A stretch of DNA of 64,000 nucleotides, from contig CAZXIX010000008.1 of assembly GCA_964640855.1 (NCBI GenBank), positions 1-64,000 on the forward strand, given 5' to 3'. Below are positions 7,004-15,703 of the stretch, one piece after another. The position numbers and the translations under genes were made by a program. Numbering within the stretch: position 1 is the stretch's first letter; every line of letters begins with the position of its first letter. A model generated the notes under the pieces. That model saw nothing but the letters and a program-made list of their open reading frames with translations. It had not been told where the DNA came from and made no database searches. The DNA comes from JAJDFU01 sp964640855 (GTDB lineage: Bacteria; Bacteroidota; Bacteroidia; Chitinophagales; Saprospiraceae).

Positions 7004-10000
7004 TCAAGCCGCATCAGCGTTTTCTGCTTTCCGGGTCAATAACTGGTACAGGACCGGAACCAGCAGGAGAACAAAGAACGTAGAACTGATGAGCCCCCCA
7101 ATGATCACCCAACCCATGGGCGCCCAGAGAGATCCGCCTGCCAGCGTGAGGGGCAGAAGCCCCAGAATGGTGGTCAGTGTGGTCAGGACGATCGGAATGA
7201 AGCGCACCTCCCCCGCGTGGGTGACCGCCTCCCGAATGCTCGCCCCTTTACTCTGTTCCTCGTTGGCAAAATCGACCAGAACAATAGAGTTGTTGATGGC
7301 AATACCGATCAAGCTGGTCAGGCCGATGAATCCCGTAAAGGAAAACGGGATCCCGGTAAACAATAGGGCCAAAATGGATCCGATCATGGCCAGCGGCAGT
7401 GCGGAAAAAATGATCAGGGGCTGGAGGAAGGATTTGAACTGAAGGATGAGGACCCCCAGAATCAAAACGAGAGCGATCACCGATGCCACCCCCATGCCCC
7501 CGAAAGACTCGTTGCGGCTCTCCAGGTCTCCTTTGAACTCGTAGGAGTAGCCGTTCTCCCAGGCTATTTCGTCCAGTTTTTCTCTTGTGTCATTGACGAC
7601 CGGGTCCAGTGTGTGTCCTTGACCCAGATCTGCCAATACGGTGGCTGTGCGATCGTAATCCAGATGCGAAATCCGGCTGGGTGCCTCCTCAAATTCGATC
7701 CCGGCCAAATGTTTGAGCGGCACGAAACGACCGCTTACGCTCTGCACACTGATCCGGTCAAAATCTTCGATCTTGAACTTTTCATCAAAGGCATAGCGCA
7801 TGACGATCGGAAAATCATCCCCGTCTGTATCCCGGTAGGTCCCGATCGTAGATCCGTTCACAAAGGTCCGAATCGTTTTGTCGACCCCAAAAACGGGTAC
7901 TCCCAGCATCATGGCCTTATCCCGGTTGATTCTAAAGAAGAGATCGGTACTGTTGGTCCGCAACGGGTTTTCTACGTTTATGGCGCCCTCGGTCTGACGG
8001 ACAATGTTCTCGACCTGCAAGGCATAGGCTCTCAGTTTTTCCAGGTCCTCCCCATAGATCTTAATGGCAACCGGGGCCTCCGAAGGCGGACCCTGTACGA
8101 ACTCGCGCACGTCGATCCGAGCCCCGGTATAAGCGGACAATTCTTCCCGCAACTCCTCCAACAAGGGATAAAAGGTTCTCACATCATAGTCTTTCAGGAG
8201 AACGAAGACCTCGCCGAAGGAATTGGTATAATTGGTGGACACCACATTGTAATAAATCCGGGGATTCCCATGCCCGACGTTGGCTGCGAAGGACCGTACT
8301 TCATCCCGGCGGGACAAGACCTCCTCCACAAATCGGACGGCCTGATCTGTGGCCTCCAAATTGCTGCCATTGGGCAGACTGACCGTGATCCGGAATTGAG
8401 GCTTCTCCGCCTTCGGGAAAAAGGTAATCCCCACCAGGGGAAACAGGGCGAAGGCCCCGACCAGGCTGACAACGGCTATGGAAATGGCTGCCAGGCGATG
8501 GTCCAGCGCCCATTGTAAAGCTGTGCGATAGGGTCCGGCAACAAATCGATGCATTTGCCGATGTAGCCAGGTCCCGCTTGAAGACGTCTGCCCGGGATTT
8601 TCTTTTAAAAAACGGCTGGAAATGAAAGGCGTCAGGGTAAGAGCGATCAGCAAAGAGGCCAGCAGAGTTGCGATGACCGTGATGGGCAGGGCCTTGATGA
8701 AAGCTCCCGTGACATCCGGCATCAAAACGATGGGTACAAAGGCAAAAACCGTAGTCAAAGTGGCGCTGATGATCGGCGCGGTCAGCTGCTGGGTGCCCTG
8801 TACGGCCGCCTCCACCCGACTATACCCCATGGCCAGATAGCGCTCAATGTTCTCTATGATCGCAATGGAATTGTCCACCAGGAGACCCAGGGCAACCACC
8901 AGCCCGGCAATGGACATTTGCTGAAGGGCGTAGCCTCGCTGCTCCACCAGAAACAAACCGATCAGGATGGAGAGCGGGATAGCCAGCATAACGATGGAGG
9001 CGGACCGGTATCCCAAAGCCAGGAATATGATGAGCCCGACCAACAGGATCCCCTGCAGCAAATTCATCAGGAATCCGTTGACCCGGCTGCTTACTCCTTC
9101 GGATTGATCAAAAACGGTAACCAGTTCCATTTCCGGAGGCAGGGTCCAACCCTCCAGGTTTTCGTGGATGGGATCGATCACATCGAAGATGTTGTATTCG
9201 TCCTTTTGCTGAACGGTCACGTAAACAGCCGGTACGCCCATGTATCGGGCCAGCCAGCGGTCATCCTCGAAAGCGAAAAATACCTCCGCTATGTTTTTCA
9301 AATAGATCAACTGCCCCTCATGAGCTCCCACCACCGTATTCCGGATCTCGGAAAGATCTTCGTAGGCCCCCGATGTTTTGATGTTGAATAGTTTGTTGGC
9401 CACCTTCACGGCGCCCCCGGGAATGTTGGCGTTGTTGCTCTGTATGGCTTGCTCCACGTGATCAATGGAGATTCCCATCTGTTCCATCTTAACCGGGTCG
9501 AGTGCAATTCGAACTTCCTGCTCCGGGTAGGCCTGGACTTCAACCTTACGTACTCCGTCCTGCTTTTCGATCATCTTCTGGATGCGGTCGGCTTCCTTCT
9601 CCATCGCCTCGTAGCCGGCGGTCTCGCTGATCAGGGCTAATTGGAGGACATTGACGGTGCTGGTGGTGATCTTTTGGACATCCAGTTGATACAAGCCATC
9701 GGGCAGCTCTTCGCGAACGTTGTTGATCTGCCTTTGTACGTCATCCAGTTTCTCGTCTGAATCCACGCCGAAATCAAATTCCACATCCGTAACGGCCACA
9801 CCGTCCCGAATCGTCGTAACGACTTCCTTGAGGTCATCCAGTTCGTTTATGGATTCTTCGATGGGATCTACCACCTGGCTTTCGATATCCTCGGGACTGG
9901 CGCCCGGATAAACGGCCACGACAACAACATTGGCAATGTCCAGCTTAGGATCCTCCCGCTGGGGCATGCTGAGGAAAGAACCCACGCCCATGACGAGGAA

Positions 10001-10060
10001 AAGGACAAACAAGGTCAGAGTAATGGGATAATTCCGTATGGCAATTCTTGAGATATTCAT
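7004..10060 (-). CDS. RND efflux transporter permease (AcrB-like)
   Basis: 1018 aa, normal length for a hydrophobe/amphiphile-type RND pump. The N-terminal membrane segment (ITLTLFVLFLVMGVGSF) is followed by porter domain PGASPEDIESQVVDPIE. The TM4 region GLVVALGLLVDNSIAIIENIERY carries the acidic residue of the proton relay, and a second half repeats the topology (GLTSLIGIAINNSIVLVDFAN). It sits in the inner membrane and exports compounds using the proton gradient, with the fusion protein and outer-membrane channel encoded just upstream. The last gene of the tolC-MFP-RND operon, followed by a strong terminator. Substrates are unknown. Confidence 0.95.
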   Translation of the reverse strand: MNISRIAIRNYPITLTLFVLFLVMGVGSFLSMPQREDPKLDIANVVVVAVYPGASPEDIESQVVDPIEESINELDDLKEVVTTIRDGVAVTDVEFDFGVDSDEKLDDVQRQINNVREELPDGLYQLDVQKITTSTVNVLQLALISETAGYEAMEKEADRIQKMIEKQDGVRKVEVQAYPEQEVRIALDPVKMEQMGISIDHVEQAIQSNNANIPGGAVKVANKLFNIKTSGAYEDLSEIRNTVVGAHEGQLIYLKNIAEVFFAFEDDRWLARYMGVPAVYVTVQQKDEYNIFDVIDPIHENLEGWTLPPEMELVTVFDQSEGVSSRVNGFLMNLLQGILLVGLIIFLALGYRSASIVMLAIPLSILIGLFLVEQRGYALQQMSIAGLVVALGLLVDNSIAIIENIERYLAMGYSRVEAAVQGTQQLTAPIISATLTTVFAFVPIVLMPDVTGAFIKALPITVIATLLASLLIALTLTPFISSRFLKENPGQTSSSGTWLHRQMHRFVAGPYRTALQWALDHRLAAISIAVVSLVGAFALFPLVGITFFPKAEKPQFRITVSLPNGSNLEATDQAVRFVEEVLSRRDEVRSFAANVGHGNPRIYYNVVSTNYTNSFGEVFVLLKDYDVRTFYPLLEELREELSAYTGARIDVREFVQGPPSEAPVAIKIYGEDLEKLRAYALQVENIVRQTEGAINVENPLRTNSTDLFFRINRDKAMMLGVPVFGVDKTIRTFVNGSTIGTYRDTDGDDFPIVMRYAFDEKFKIEDFDRISVQSVSGRFVPLKHLAGIEFEEAPSRISHLDYDRTATVLADLGQGHTLDPVVNDTREKLDEIAWENGYSYEFKGDLESRNESFGGMGVASVIALVLILGVLILQFKSFLQPLIIFSALPLAMIGSILALLFTGIPFSFTGFIGLTSLIGIAINNSIVLVDFANEEQSKGASIREAVTHAGEVRFIPIVLTTLTTILGLLPLTLAGGSLWAPMGWVIIGGLISSTFFVLLLVPVLYQLLTRKAENADAA

Positions 10061-10114
10061 GATCGCTGACTTGAAAACATGACGACCAACCGGGTGCCGG
10101 CCGGCCGGAATGGA

Positions 10115-11266
10115 TTATTTCTGGCCGATGAAAACCGAATCATTTTCTTCCAGATAGCTGCCGCCGGCTACCACGACCTCTTCACCGGCTTCCAGACCGG
10201 AACGGACCAGCAGGTCTTCATCCTCCAATTTTTGAATGCGGACCCGGCGCTTTTTTACCCGACCGTCCTTTTCCACATACACGACTCCTTCATGGCCGTC
10301 TGCACTGATCAGGGCATCTACGGGTATGCCAACCATCTCCTGCATTTGACGGGTCTGTATCTCCACCTTTCCCACAAACCCTGAGAACAGCCTCCTGCCG
10401 GCGGGGAATACTTCCACCTCGACCTGGAAAGTATTGGTGTAGGGGTCGGCCTTGCTGGATATTTCCTGCACCCCCCCGGCAAAATCCACATCCGGGTAGA
10501 CATCGAAGTGTATACGGGCCGAATCCCCGAGCTGGATGAAGATGATGTCCTTGTCGGTGATGTTGACCCGGATGACCTGAGCCTTTTCTTTTGAACCGAA
10601 AAGGAAGATGGGGCGGCCTGGTGTCGCCAACTCGTTGACTTCCGCCGTTTTCGAGAGGATGGTTCCGCGGGAGGGGGCCAGAATCCGGGAATAACGCAGG
10701 TTGAAATCCGCCACTTCCACGCTCCTTTGAGCGTACTCCAGGCCGGCTTCGGCAGCCTCTACGTGGTTCTGCGCATTGTTGAGCAGAGTCCTGGTATCCT
10801 TAAGTTGCTCCTCCGTAGCCACGCTGTCTGCGTACAAGCCCTGCACATTGGCAAAGTCGCGCTTGGCCTTTTCCAGCCCCAGAAGCGCATTTTCCAGTTG
10901 AACGGCGGCCTGTTTTTCGCCGAGGCGGGCCTGCTGGGTCTGGGCTTCGATTTCGTCCATATCCAGTTCAGCAAGCAATTGCCCTTTCTGCACGGTCTGC
11001 CCTTCCCGTACGTTGATCCGCCGGATGATCCCTCCCGTTTTGAAACTCAGCCTGGACTCCTCTTTACCGGCAAGTTGTCCGCTGGCAAATATGGAATAGC
11101 GATACAATACTTTTCTGGCTTGTACGGTTCGGACCTGCTTGACCGGAACGCTTTCGGAAACTCCGGAATCCGCCGCTTCTCCATTGCTACAAGCTCCAAA
11201 AAGAGTGAAGGCCAAAAACAGAAAAAGCAAATAGAATGGTATGTAGACAAAAAATCGTGTTTTCAT
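10115..11266 (-). CDS. Efflux RND periplasmic adaptor (membrane fusion protein)
   Basis: 383 aa, starting at the ATG before KTRFFVYIPFY. The leader ends in a lipobox (LFGACSNG), so it is a lipoprotein. The architecture is that of HlyD/AcrA adaptors: a beta-barrel/lipoyl half (RLSFKTGGIIRRINVREGQTVQKGQLLAELD), a long alpha-helical hairpin (about 90-190), the second lipoyl half (APSRGTILSKTAEVNELATPG) and a C-terminal beta-barrel and MP domain. It links the RND permease (54 nt downstream) to the TolC-like channel (28 nt upstream). Confidence 0.93.
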   Translation of the reverse strand: MKTRFFVYIPFYLLFLFLAFTLFGACSNGEAADSGVSESVPVKQVRTVQARKVLYRYSIFASGQLAGKEESRLSFKTGGIIRRINVREGQTVQKGQLLAELDMDEIEAQTQQARLGEKQAAVQLENALLGLEKAKRDFANVQGLYADSVATEEQLKDTRTLLNNAQNHVEAAEAGLEYAQRSVEVADFNLRYSRILAPSRGTILSKTAEVNELATPGRPIFLFGSKEKAQVIRVNITDKDIIFIQLGDSARIHFDVYPDVDFAGGVQEISSKADPYTNTFQVEVEVFPAGRRLFSGFVGKVEIQTRQMQEMVGIPVDALISADGHEGVVYVEKDGRVKKRRVRIQKLEDEDLLVRSGLEAGEEVVVAGGSYLEENDSVFIGQK

Positions 11267-11294
11267 GATCGCAATAGGTTTGAAAGCTTGTGCT

Positions 11295-12686
11295 TTATTG
11301 ATCGAATGAATAGAAGGCGGTTGCCCGTTCCAATTCCGCAAGACGGATCTGATAATCGTAGGTGGCAATCACGCGGAGCAGGCCTGAGCGGGTCTGCCGG
11401 GTGAGCGCCTCGATGAAGGTCACCTGGTTTTCCTGCCCCTGCTGATAGCGTTTTTGGACGATCCGAAAGGCTTCCCGGGCAGCGGCCTCTTCCAGTCGGG
11501 CATTATCGACCACTTTGGAAGCCGCTTCCAATTCATACCAGGCCTCCACCACCTGCAAGCCGATCTGAAGCCGGGTCTCTTCCTGCTGCCTGACCAGGCG
11601 CTCCTGCTCAATGCGAGCCTGCTGAGTGCGATTCCGGTTGGAGGCATCGAAGAGAGTCCATCTCAGTAAGACCGAACCCTGAAAGAAATCCGCATTGGGG
11701 TCCGACAGGTCGTAATTCGTTCCCTGGATCCCGTAGTCCAGCGCCAGATTGACCTGGGGCAGATAAGTGGCCTTGTTTCTCCGGACGTCCTGTTCGGTGG
11801 CAGCGATCAGGTAATCCAACTGCTGCAGTTCCTCCCGACCTTGAAAAGCCACTTCCCGGGCCCGGTCTACGTCAATCGGCTGATCGTAGCGCCGGACCGT
11901 ATCCTGTTCGACGATGGGTCTGTCGTAAGCTTGATTCAGCAGGAAATTGAAATAGGACCGGGCTACATACCGGTCTTTTTGGGCCTGAGCCAGTTGGGCC
12001 TCAGCCTGTGCGACCTGGGCTTCGGCGGTGTAGACCTCGTTCCGAGTGATCTGGTTGTATTTGTAAAGGCTTTGGGTAGTTCTCAGGTTTTCCTGCACCA
12101 AGTCCAGTGCTTCCCCGTACAGATTGACGCCTTCACCTGCTTTCATGTAATTGAAATAGGCCGTCTTGACCTCTTTTACCAATTCGCGCTTGTAGGTGTC
12201 CACATTCATCCGCTCGGCCTCCGCCAGGTGGCTTCGGATCTTCTGATTGTAAATGATCGCCGCATTGAAAACGGGCATGGAGGCGCGAAGGAAAGTTTCC
12301 TGTTCCGTAGGGCGTAAAAGGGGATTATCGACATTTTCCAATTCCGGGTAGGTAGGAAAGGACGGATAATCCGGTATGCTGGACTGGTTGATCTGGTTGA
12401 TCACATTCAGGTTGTCGTATACCGGGTTGACGATATCCCCTACCGGGAAATCAAATGTCCTCCCCCCACGGGCCAGGGAGTAGCGTGCGTTAAGGCCCAG
12501 GGTAGGAAGAAATAAATTGCGGGCTTCTTTCATAGCCTCCAGAGCGGCGGCGTAGGAAAGGTCTCTTTGTTTGAGCGCGACATTGCTTTCCAAAGCCTCC
12601 CGGATATAGCCCTCGAGCGGGTTGGGTCCTTGCCCGAAAGTCAGAAGCGGCAAGAAAACCCAAAATGCAAAAGTCCAGTTCTTCAT
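11295..12686 (-). CDS. TolC-family outer membrane efflux protein
   Basis: 463 aa with an N-terminal signal peptide (FAFWVFLPLLTFGQG). The body is dominated by long amphipathic helices rich in Q/A/E, in two repeats, including EVYTAEAQVAQAEAQLAQAQ and the terminal segment with RYQQGQENQVTFIEAL, typical of outer-membrane efflux proteins. It forms the outer-membrane exit duct of the tripartite pump. First gene of the three-gene operon; about 220 nt of non-coding sequence before it probably hold the promoter. Confidence 0.92.
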   Translation of the reverse strand: MKNWTFAFWVFLPLLTFGQGPNPLEGYIREALESNVALKQRDLSYAAALEAMKEARNLFLPTLGLNARYSLARGGRTFDFPVGDIVNPVYDNLNVINQINQSSIPDYPSFPTYPELENVDNPLLRPTEQETFLRASMPVFNAAIIYNQKIRSHLAEAERMNVDTYKRELVKEVKTAYFNYMKAGEGVNLYGEALDLVQENLRTTQSLYKYNQITRNEVYTAEAQVAQAEAQLAQAQKDRYVARSYFNFLLNQAYDRPIVEQDTVRRYDQPIDVDRAREVAFQGREELQQLDYLIAATEQDVRRNKATYLPQVNLALDYGIQGTNYDLSDPNADFFQGSVLLRWTLFDASNRNRTQQARIEQERLVRQQEETRLQIGLQVVEAWYELEAASKVVDNARLEEAAAREAFRIVQKRYQQGQENQVTFIEALTRQTRSGLLRVIATYDYQIRLAELERATAFYSFDQ

Positions 12687-12904
12687 GATATTCAGGATAA
12701 ATGCTTACTGCAAACTTCACACAGAGCCGGGCTTTTATCCAATGGAAATGGGTCAAATGCCGTTCGGACTCAATGATCCGTCAGAAGGGTGATATGAATC
12801 GTTGGATGCAAAGAAGAGCTCTCAAAAGGAAGGGATCGACCGAAAGGCAAGCGAAGGTAGTTTCGGACGTCCGAACTCCCCATTCCGGACGCGGACCCAG
12901 GCAG

Positions 12905-13441
12905 TCATCGAACCTGCTCTACGATCCTGGAAAGGGGATTGGAGGAGTTGCAGGCCAGGTGAAATTGGAAGGCGGAACCTGCCCCGGGAAAGTTGGATTG
13001 CAGGGCATTCCACCAATCCGCGTCTATCTTGTCTCCTTCCACCCAAAGCAGGTAAGGGATTTTATCAGCGCGGGCAAAGGCCAGGCTGACCTGGGTCCAC
13101 AAGGCCCGCTCGGACCAGCGGGGCGGGATGCGGCTCCACAGGGGAATCAGGGAATTTCTGACCGGATGCCGTTGGAGGAAATCCAGAATGGCCGTCAGGC
13201 CGCGGAGGGTGTCCTGCCCCTTCCGAAAAAATTCACGGGCCAGTCCGGAAGGGGGCGGGGGCTCCATACTGCGATAGTTTTTGACCTCCATCAGGAAGGC
13301 ACCGCCTCCTCTTCGATAGCCGATGAAGTCAACCCCTTTTAAACCGGAACTGCTGAGTCCCTGGTAGTAGGTATGCCTATCCCATCGAATAACTTCCCAT
13401 TGCGGGGAAAACGAAAACTGCAGCCCGCTTTCCTCCCTCAT
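12905..13441 (-). CDS. Small PD-(D/E)XK nuclease-like protein
   Basis: 178 aa, no recognised family. Residues 36-56 read G-V-D-F-I-G-Y-R, a short glycine turn, then F-L-M-E-V-K-N-Y. The D38...E52-V-K54 spacing matches the catalytic core of PD-(D/E)XK nucleases (Asp on one strand, E-x-K on the next). An N-terminal helix lies before it, and a Trp-rich C-terminal half after it (SLAFARADKIPYLLWVEGD). No signal peptide. The start codon overlaps the stop of the upstream AraC-type regulator by one base (TGATG), implying coupled translation. Catalytic function is inferred from the motif only; a non-catalytic relative is possible. Confidence 0.6.
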   Translation of the reverse strand: MREESGLQFSFSPQWEVIRWDRHTYYQGLSSSGLKGVDFIGYRRGGGAFLMEVKNYRSMEPPPPSGLAREFFRKGQDTLRGLTAILDFLQRHPVRNSLIPLWSRIPPRWSERALWTQVSLAFARADKIPYLLWVEGDKIDADWWNALQSNFPGAGSAFQFHLACNSSNPLSRIVEQVR

Positions 13442-14595
13442 CAGGAAACCTGCTGGAGCTGAAGGTGGCGGACATACTCGCTCGGGGTCATGCCCGTAAA
13501 TTTTTTGAAGATGGCGTTGAAGGTAGACTTGGAATTAAACCCGGCATCGTGAGCCAGGCTGAGCAGCGTGTACTGATGGTTGTCGGGATCGATCAGCAGC
13601 TCTTTAAATTCGGCGACCCGGTAGGAGTTGATAAAGTCGTAGAAGTTTTGTCCCAGGCCTTCATTGATCACCCTGGACAGATCGTTAACCGGCCAACCCA
13701 TGCGCTGCGCCAGTTCGCCAATGGTCACCTTCGGCTCCAGATAGGGTTTTTCTTCCTCCATAAAGCGACGGAGCTGGTGGCTCAGCACCTGAACGCGATC
13801 CGAGCTCAAACTGGAGCCCTGATATTTTACCGTTTCCTCCTCCGGCACCTCCGTATGAGGCACCTGAACGAAAGCCACTCCTCTTCGCAGACCATAATAC
13901 CCCTGCAGGAAGATATTGCCGATCAGGAAAAGAAAAGCCATTTTAAATCCGGTCTGGACTGGAATGATGCCCAAAAAGTCGCTCCCGACAACTTCGAAGG
14001 TCAGAAACCCCAGCCAAACGATGGTTTGGCTGATCAGGAAGTGATAAAGCCAGGCCAAACTGACGTCTTCCGTGAAGGAAAAACGGGTTCGGATGTAAAC
14101 CTCATGGATCCGGATCAAGCGATAAGATTTGTAGAGGTAAATCGGAAAAACACCCAGGAACAACCCGTAGGACAAGAAGTAGTACCAGGTTGGGCAAATG
14201 TTTTCTGTTTTGACCAAATCCAGGACTTTATACTTCTCTTCTGGGCTTAAAGGAGCAAAATTGGCAAGATAGAGTGTGAGAGCTGCCAGGGCCGGAATAA
14301 AATGGATCCATTGCTGGAGTTTCCGAAAATCCAGTTGCCCACGAATCATGGATTTGATGTACAAATAGAAAAGAGGAACCGCCAGGTAGGCCACAATAAA
14401 GGTCATCAGGGGGAGATACAGACTCACGTCAGAAAGTTCTGCCTTGTAATTGAACAGCATGATGACGGTGAAGATGGCGAAGAGCTCCAGGCTCAGCAGA
14501 TAATCCGATTGCTCGCGTTTGCTCTTCAGCAAGGAAAGGAGAGCCAGATTGAGCGCCTGAGCTGCACCTATGGTGATGAGTACTTGTAATAACAT
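13441..14595 (-). CDS. Membrane-anchored AraC family transcriptional regulator
   Basis: 384 aa from the ATG before LLQVLITIGAAQA; an upstream in-frame ATG would add 30 residues that look non-coding. The N-terminal about 220 residues contain six or seven hydrophobic segments, a 7TM-like sensor common in Bacteroidota. The C-terminal 100 residues form the double HTH of AraC/XylS proteins (VTIGELAQRMGWPVNDLSR, then TLLSLAHDAGFNSKSTFNAIFKKFTGMTPSEY). Signal and target are unknown. It is translationally coupled to the PD-(D/E)XK-like protein. Confidence 0.88.
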   Translation of the reverse strand: MLLQVLITIGAAQALNLALLSLLKSKREQSDYLLSLELFAIFTVIMLFNYKAELSDVSLYLPLMTFIVAYLAVPLFYLYIKSMIRGQLDFRKLQQWIHFIPALAALTLYLANFAPLSPEEKYKVLDLVKTENICPTWYYFLSYGLFLGVFPIYLYKSYRLIRIHEVYIRTRFSFTEDVSLAWLYHFLISQTIVWLGFLTFEVVGSDFLGIIPVQTGFKMAFLFLIGNIFLQGYYGLRRGVAFVQVPHTEVPEEETVKYQGSSLSSDRVQVLSHQLRRFMEEEKPYLEPKVTIGELAQRMGWPVNDLSRVINEGLGQNFYDFINSYRVAEFKELLIDPDNHQYTLLSLAHDAGFNSKSTFNAIFKKFTGMTPSEYVRHLQLQQVS

Positions 14596-14683
14596 GCCAA
14601 GGCTGAGGGTATGATAGTTTCGGGTATCAGAAAACCTGATCAATTTATATAAAAGCGAATTAGCACGCCATGGGTTTGAATCC

Positions 14684-14717
14684 AAATAAAAAAGGTATGG
14701 CCGCGTGGACCATACCT
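14684..14717 (-). terminator. Rho-independent terminator of the ATP synthase operon
   Basis: On the minus strand AGGTATGG and CCATACCT form an 8-bp stem with a 9-nt loop followed by TTTTTTATTT. It lies 36 nt after the atpG stop. Confidence 0.85.
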
Positions 14718-14752
14718 GGTGGTTTTTCGTCTGCTTGTTAGATGTATCCCGA

Positions 14753-15640
14753 TCAGCCTTCCAGCGCAGCTGCGCCGCCGACGATCTCGGAGAGTTCTTT
14801 GGTGATAGCCTCCTGGCGCGCCTTGTTGTAGCTGATCCTGAGTTCTTTCAGTAATTCATCGGCGTTCTCGGTGGCCGCATCCATGGCCGTCATACGGGCA
14901 CCGTGTTCAGAGGCGTGCGTATCGAGAATGTATTTGTGGAAGGTAGTCTTGAGTATGGTAGGGATCAGATACTCCAACAGAGATTCTTTTCCAGGTTCGA
15001 AAATATAGTTGGACCGGAAATCGCCTTCCTGGCTTTCCATCCTGGCGACGGGCAGCCACTGTTCCACCTCCGGAAACTGGACAGCCGCATTTTTGAATCG
15101 ACCGTAGGCAATGTGAATGGAATCGTATTCGCCTTTCTCGAAAGCATCCATCAGCCGCTGGGAAACCTGAGCGACGTGATCAAAGGACAAATCACTGAAT
15201 AATTCAACATAGTCATGGATCACGGGGATACCCCGGTGCTGGCGGCGAAAATGATCGTAGCCCCGCTTTCCGATGGGCAGAACGGTCAGGTTGCCCTCGC
15301 GCTTCAGGTTGGCATACTTTTCCCGGATCACCGCTTCGGCCGCTTTGATCACATTTGAATTAAAAGAACCGCAAAGTCCCCTATTGGAGGTGACCACTAC
15401 CAGCAGGGCGTTTTGGATCGGCCTTTCCAGACCGAAGACCGTTTCTACATCTCCGTCCAGGTTGGAAAGTATGTTCCGCAACATATTATCCAGCTTGTTC
15501 GAATAAGGTCTCATCCGCAAAATGGCATCCTGAGCCCGCCGCAGTTTGGCCGCAGACACCATTTTCATTGCCTTTGTGATCTGCTGGGTATTCTTTACGG
15601 ATTTGATCCGTTCTCTAACCTCTTTTAAGTTTGCTGCCAT
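14753..15640 (-). CDS. atpG: ATP synthase F1 gamma subunit
   Basis: 295 aa with the start at the ATG of MAANLKEVRERIKSVKNTQQ; a GTG 15 codons upstream adds atypical residues. The N-terminal helix (ITKAMKMVSAAKLRRAQ) and C-terminal helix (MTAMDAATENADELLKELRISYNKARQEAITKELSEIVGGAAAL) form the rotating central stalk. It is the last gene of the atp cluster and is followed by a terminator. Confidence 0.97.
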   Translation of the reverse strand: MAANLKEVRERIKSVKNTQQITKAMKMVSAAKLRRAQDAILRMRPYSNKLDNMLRNILSNLDGDVETVFGLERPIQNALLVVVTSNRGLCGSFNSNVIKAAEAVIREKYANLKREGNLTVLPIGKRGYDHFRRQHRGIPVIHDYVELFSDLSFDHVAQVSQRLMDAFEKGEYDSIHIAYGRFKNAAVQFPEVEQWLPVARMESQEGDFRSNYIFEPGKESLLEYLIPTILKTTFHKYILDTHASEHGARMTAMDAATENADELLKELRISYNKARQEAITKELSEIVGGAAALEG

Positions 15641-15703
15641 GGATGGTGTAAGATTGAGGAAGGTGCCTCTCCTTTTGCCCGGCACCTTTCCGTTGGCATT
15701 GGT

